Source of the DNA: Chloroflexota bacterium
GTDB taxonomy: Bacteria; Chloroflexota; Dormibacteria; Dormibacterales; Dormibacteraceae
Direction of reading: 5' to 3'
Assembly: GCA_003446775.1 (NCBI GenBank)
Contig: DMCH01000067.1
Coordinates: forward strand, 6,457-22,511
Length of the DNA stretch: 16,055 bases
Positions 12,842-16,055 of the stretch are shown here, piece by piece. Positions within the stretch are counted from its first letter, which is position 1. The number at the start of each line of letters is the position of its first letter. The notes under the pieces were generated by a model that saw only the letters and a list, made by a program, of their open reading frames with translations, was not told the DNA's origin and searched no databases. A program made the position numbers and the translations under genes.

Positions 12842-14197
12842 ATGAACTTGGTAACGCGCATCGTCAAGCCACTTTCGTGGGTGGCCCTCGCCACGGCTGC
12901 GACCATCATCGTCGCCGCCTGTGGGGGCACAACCTCGAGCAACGGGCCCGTGACCTTCAAAGGCACCAAAAACGTCGGGTATTCAGCCCCTCTGACGGGC
13001 CAGTCGGCTCTCTATGGTCACGCGGTCAGCCAGTCTCTGAACCTGGCCGCGGACGACATCAATGCCAAAGGCGGCGTCAACGGCTACAAGATCGCGATGG
13101 ACATCCAGGACGACGGCACCACCGTGCCTCAGGCGGTGAGCAACACCAAGAACATGATCCTGCAGGACAACGTCGTCGCTTTGATGGGGTCTGTAACCTC
13201 GGCCCAGTGCCTGGCCGAGAGCCCGATCGCCAAGCAGAACAAGGTCATCACGATCGACGCCACCTGCAACAGTTGGCAGCTGACCATGGAGTCTGACGTC
13301 GTCAATCCCTATTGGGTTTCGATCGTCCCCAATACGTATATGGAAGGCACCGCCGCCGGCAGGCTGGCGGCCAGCCTCAACGTCAACAAGATCTTCATCG
13401 TCTCACCGAAGTATCTGTTTGGAATCTCAGAGACCAACGCCTTCGTGGCCGCGTTGAAGAAAGCCAACTCCAGCGCCCAGATCGTCAACGATCCCAGCAC
13501 CTGGTACGTGCCTTTTCCGACCAATCCCCGCTGGGACTCGACCATCAACGCCATCCAGGCGGACAAGCCAGACCTTGTTTACTCGAACATCTTCGCCGCC
13601 GACGAGATCAACTTCGTGAAGCAGGCGCTGGCCGTCGACCCGCAGTTCTTCGTCAAGTACCCGATGACGACTCTCGTCTCGGTCGACGAGCTGAACACGC
13701 TCGGCTCGCAGTACCCGCTGGGCATGCACGCCTATATGCGCGCACCGTTCTTCGCGCTGCAAAACAACAACCCGCGGCTGACCGACTTCATCACTCGCTA
13801 CCGCGCCAGGTACAACGGCGAATATCCGTCGGACTGGGCGATCATGGACTACGACGCGTTCATGCTGTGGGCCCAGGCTGCCAATGCGGCGAAGAGCTTC
13901 GACGCCGACCAGGTCGTCCAACAGATCTCGGGCCACACCTTCGACAGCCTGCGCGGCTACAAGATCACGATCCGCTCCAACGAGCTGCAGGCCAACGTCG
14001 GCGAGACGGTCGGCACCACTACATCCTCGAGCACCTACCCGTTCCCAGTGCTCAAGGACTCGGTGAACCTGAAAGGTGACGACCTGATGATGCCGCTGCA
14101 GATGGTCAACGAGATCAAGGGCGACCAGTGCGACAAGACGGCGGGCCAACCCAACACGGCGAACTTCGCGCTGTGTCCGTCCTGGAAAGCGAGCTAG
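12842..14197 (+). CDS. ABC transporter substrate-binding lipoprotein, LivJ/HAAT family
   Basis: Extracytoplasmic binding protein of a branched-chain-amino-acid-type importer; 451 residues from ATG. The signal peptide ends in a lipobox VAAC with Cys27. The mature Peripla_BP_6-type protein shows VGYSAPLTGQSALYGHAVSQ (type I binding fold, lobe 1), AADDINAKGGVNGYKI, and MGSVTSAQCLAESPIAKQNK (lobe 1 ligand-contact loop). Later come PYWVSIVPNTYMEG and SDWAIMDYDAFMLWAQAA, the typical C-terminal lobe. Start ambiguity: GGGGAGG ends 1 nt before this ATG, too close to guide it, but 7 nt before a TTG at 12848-12850 (third codon), which may be the real start. It leads an operon with LivH and LivM. Ligand cannot be fixed; the family takes leucine, other amino acids, amides, aromatic acids and similar. 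Confidence 0.93.
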   Translation: MNLVTRIVKPLSWVALATAATIIVAACGGTTSSNGPVTFKGTKNVGYSAPLTGQSALYGHAVSQSLNLAADDINAKGGVNGYKIAMDIQDDGTTVPQAVSNTKNMILQDNVVALMGSVTSAQCLAESPIAKQNKVITIDATCNSWQLTMESDVVNPYWVSIVPNTYMEGTAAGRLAASLNVNKIFIVSPKYLFGISETNAFVAALKKANSSAQIVNDPSTWYVPFPTNPRWDSTINAIQADKPDLVYSNIFAADEINFVKQALAVDPQFFVKYPMTTLVSVDELNTLGSQYPLGMHAYMRAPFFALQNNNPRLTDFITRYRARYNGEYPSDWAIMDYDAFMLWAQAANAAKSFDADQVVQQISGHTFDSLRGYKITIRSNELQANVGETVGTTTSSSTYPFPVLKDSVNLKGDDLMMPLQMVNEIKGDQCDKTAGQPNTANFALCPSWKAS

Positions 14198-14224
14198 CAG
14201 AACTTAGAGCGACAAGACATCTAA

Positions 14225-15103
14225 ATGACGCCGGGGCAGCTCCTACTCTTCACGGTGGGCGGGCTGGCCAATGCGGCCTACCTGTTCATCGTGGCGGCGG
14301 GGCTGTCCCTGGTGTTCGGGGCCCTGCGCGTCATCAACATGGCGCACGGCTCGCTCTACATGGTCGCCGCGTTCGTGACGGTGGTCATCGCCAACCAGGT
14401 CGGCGCCGGCCTGGGCTTCTGGGCCGGGCTGCTCGTGGCGGTGGCCGTCGCCGGGGCCATTGGGGGGATCGTCGAAGTCCTTGTCCTCAGGCGCGTCTAC
14501 GGCCGGGAGCATTTGGTCCAGCTGCTGGGAACCTATGCGGTGAGCCTGGTGATCGCGGGCGGCGTGCGTATCGCCTTCGGCGCCAACTATCGAACCGTCG
14601 CCTCGCCGATCCCAGGTCATATCGACGTAGGCGGTTACAGCTACGCCAGCTACTCGCTCTTCATGATCGCCGCCGCGATCGTGATCGCCGCCGGCGTCTG
14701 GGCGATGCTCTACCGGACGAACCTCGGCCGGAACATCCGAGCGGCGGTGGCGGATCCGGACCTGTTGAACGCAACTGGAGTCAACGTCACCCGGCTGTAC
14801 ACCACCGTCTTTGTGATTGGCGCGGGGCTCGCGGGCCTTGGAGGGGCGATCGTCGCGCCAAGCCAGGCGATCGGCTCCAGTATCGATACCGACGTTCTGG
14901 TGCTGGCCTTCGCGATCAGCGTCATCGGCGGGCTGGGCAGCATCATCGGCTCCGCGGTCGGCTCGGTGATCGTGGGCATGGTGATCTCGTTCGGCCTCGT
15001 CATCCCCGCCACCAGCCCGTTCGCGCTTGCCTTCGTCTTCATCATCATGACCGCCGTCCTGATCGTGAGGCCGCGTGGCCTGTTCGGTCTGCCCGAGAGT
15101 TGA
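14225..15103 (+). CDS. livH: Branched-chain amino acid-type ABC permease LivH
   Basis: 292 residues, strongly hydrophobic, with the LivH hallmarks. These are ANAAYLFIVAAGLSLVFGALRVINMAHGSLYMVAAF in the first third (the NMAHGSLYM motif) and GREHLVQLLGTYAVSL after it. The cytoplasmic coupling loop reads RTNLGRNIRAAVADPDLLNATGVN. The GLAGLGGAIVAP and ISVIGGLGSIIGSAVGSVIVG segments lie in the last third. About eight membrane helices. It forms the channel with LivM. It begins 27 nt after the binding-protein stop; no good ribosome binding site is visible before the ATG. Its stop overlaps the LivM start in TTGA. Confidence 0.95.
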   Translation: MTPGQLLLFTVGGLANAAYLFIVAAGLSLVFGALRVINMAHGSLYMVAAFVTVVIANQVGAGLGFWAGLLVAVAVAGAIGGIVEVLVLRRVYGREHLVQLLGTYAVSLVIAGGVRIAFGANYRTVASPIPGHIDVGGYSYASYSLFMIAAAIVIAAGVWAMLYRTNLGRNIRAAVADPDLLNATGVNVTRLYTTVFVIGAGLAGLGGAIVAPSQAIGSSIDTDVLVLAFAISVIGGLGSIIGSAVGSVIVGMVISFGLVIPATSPFALAFVFIIMTAVLIVRPRGLFGLPES

Positions 15104-16055
15104 TCCGGCTGTTGCCCCGCAGCCGTGCCGCCCGCGCCCGTTGGGGGGTCGTACTAGCCCTCCTTCTCTTTGCGGCCCTGATCCCGCCTCTGGCCGGCCT
15201 CAACGAGAACCTGAATCCGGACGCCAGCTCCAGGTTCCAGATCTTTCTTGGCACCTCGGCGCTGGTGCTCGCCTTGTGGGCGGTCTCGTACAACCTGATG
15301 CTCGGTTACACGGGTATGGTCTCTTTCGCCCACGCCGCGTACTACGGTGTTGGCGCGTACACGGTCGCGGTGATGTTCAAGAACTATCACCTTCCCATCC
15401 TGGTGGGCCTTGCCGCGGCGCCATTTGCCGCAGCTGTCGTAGGCCTGATCACCGGCCTCGTCGCGCAGCGGGCGGTCAGGCTTTATTTCTCCCTCCTCAC
15501 GCTGGCGATCTCGCAGCTGCTCTTCTCGATCGTTTTCTCCTGGTACGACTTCACCGGCGGCGACAACGGCATCTCGATCACCCTGCCCGACCAGCTGAAC
15601 GACTACACGACGCTCTACTACTTCACGGCGGCAGTGGTTGGCATCTGCCTGCTGCTGATGTTCATCCTGGTCCGTTCGCCGTTCGGCGCGGCTCTGCTGT
15701 CGATCCGCGAAAACAGGCAGCGCGCGGCTGCGATCGGCATCAACGTGAGGGCGTATGAGCTGGCCGTCTACACCATCTCCGCCGTTTTCGCCGGCGTGGC
15801 GGGAGGCCTCTTCGTCATGTACCAGCAGCAGGCCTACCCGGAGATGCTCTACTGGACCGCCAACGCGCAGCCGGTTGTGGTTGCTCTTCTGGGCGGCACC
15901 ACCACCTTCCTGGGGCCCGCTATCGGGGCCTTCATCTACGTCGTGTTGGACAACTCGATCTCGAAGCAGTTCCCTTACCAATTCGACATCATCCTCGGCG
16001 CCATCGTGCTGGGCGTCGTCCTGGCGGTGCCCGGCGGCATCTCGGACGTGCCGTC
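15100..16055 (+). CDS. livM: Branched-chain amino acid-type ABC permease LivM, 3' end beyond the right edge
   Basis: 318 codons are visible and the frame is still open at the right edge, so the gene is cut. Typical LivM features are LALWAVSYNLMLGYTGMVSF (conserved start of the permease domain) with FAHAAYYGVGAY, RLYFSLLTLAISQLLFSIVF, the GDNGI motif, and the cytoplasmic loop SPFGAALLSIRENRQRAAAIGINV. FAGVAGGLFVMYQQQAYPEM and VALLGGTTTFLGPAIGAFIY follow. The TTG start at 15100-15102 overlaps the LivH stop (TTGA), so the two are translationally coupled. Usual family partners LivG and LivF (ATPases) should lie just past the edge, but are not seen. Confidence 0.95.
   Translation, partial: MIRLLPRSRAARARWGVVLALLLFAALIPPLAGLNENLNPDASSRFQIFLGTSALVLALWAVSYNLMLGYTGMVSFAHAAYYGVGAYTVAVMFKNYHLPILVGLAAAPFAAAVVGLITGLVAQRAVRLYFSLLTLAISQLLFSIVFSWYDFTGGDNGISITLPDQLNDYTTLYYFTAAVVGICLLLMFILVRSPFGAALLSIRENRQRAAAIGINVRAYELAVYTISAVFAGVAGGLFVMYQQQAYPEMLYWTANAQPVVVALLGGTTTFLGPAIGAFIYVVLDNSISKQFPYQFDIILGAIVLGVVLAVPGGISDVP

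Noticed and set aside
15154..15981. A 275-codon minus-strand open frame opposite livM
   Set aside because: Antisense to conserved LivM sequence; its translation is a low-complexity mix of Arg, Glu, Gln and Asp.
1..16055. CRISPR arrays, tRNA or rRNA genes, insertion sequences, phage genes
   Set aside because: No regularly spaced repeats, cloverleaf, transposase or integrase sequence was found by eye on either strand. A covariance-model search was not possible here.

Overview
The window (about 16 kb, GC-rich) is ordinary chromosomal sequence from a free-living bacterium. Clues to lineage are indirect. They are a short Flp/Tad-type pilin of the GQGMVEYAL type, an archaeal-style ATP-dependent DNA ligase, frequent GTG/TTG starts, and several genes with a -10-like hexamer 7-10 nt before the start codon and no Shine-Dalgarno site. 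Together these suggest a soil or sediment member of Chloroflexota/Dormibacterota or a neighbouring Terrabacteria lineage. This is an inference; no rRNA or other phylogenetic marker is present. I see no rRNA, tRNA, CRISPR array, insertion sequence, phage gene or attachment site.

Layout. (1) 1-4179, minus strand: polyphosphate kinase 1 (3' part beyond the left edge), a GH13 alpha-glucosidase, a 55-residue Flp-like pilin with a strong ribosome binding site and its own terminator, and a DUF2461 protein. (2) 4243-6820, plus strand: a tightly overlapped cassette of a DrrA-type ABC ATPase, a DrrB-type ABC-2 permease and an alpha/beta hydrolase, diverging from DUF2461. (3) 6856-12770, minus strand: in transcription order, a GlcD/D-lactate dehydrogenase-type FAD oxidase, the ATP-dependent DNA ligase, an alkyltransferase-like DNA repair protein (PWHR motif), a Phd/YefM-RelE toxin-antitoxin pair, a small lipoprotein, and a GH4 alpha-galactosidase-type glycosidase. 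(4) 12842-16055, plus strand: the start of a branched-chain-amino-acid-type ABC importer (lipoprotein binding protein, LivH, LivM), running off the right edge and diverging from the FAD oxidase.

Functionally the window mixes carbon scavenging (GH13, GH4, the Liv-type importer, the 2-hydroxyacid oxidase), phosphate/energy storage (PPK1), DNA repair (ligase plus alkyltransferase-like protein), export (DrrAB plus hydrolase) and a toxin-antitoxin pair. The two places where neighbours may share a job are the ligase/alkyltransferase-like pair and the divergent oxidase/Liv importer. No cluster here looks like an undescribed multi-gene system. The most useful second-look items are the apparent leaderless starts, the glycine in a normally invariant PPK1 motif, the cryptic chagasin-like lipoprotein, and the start-codon conflict in the binding protein.
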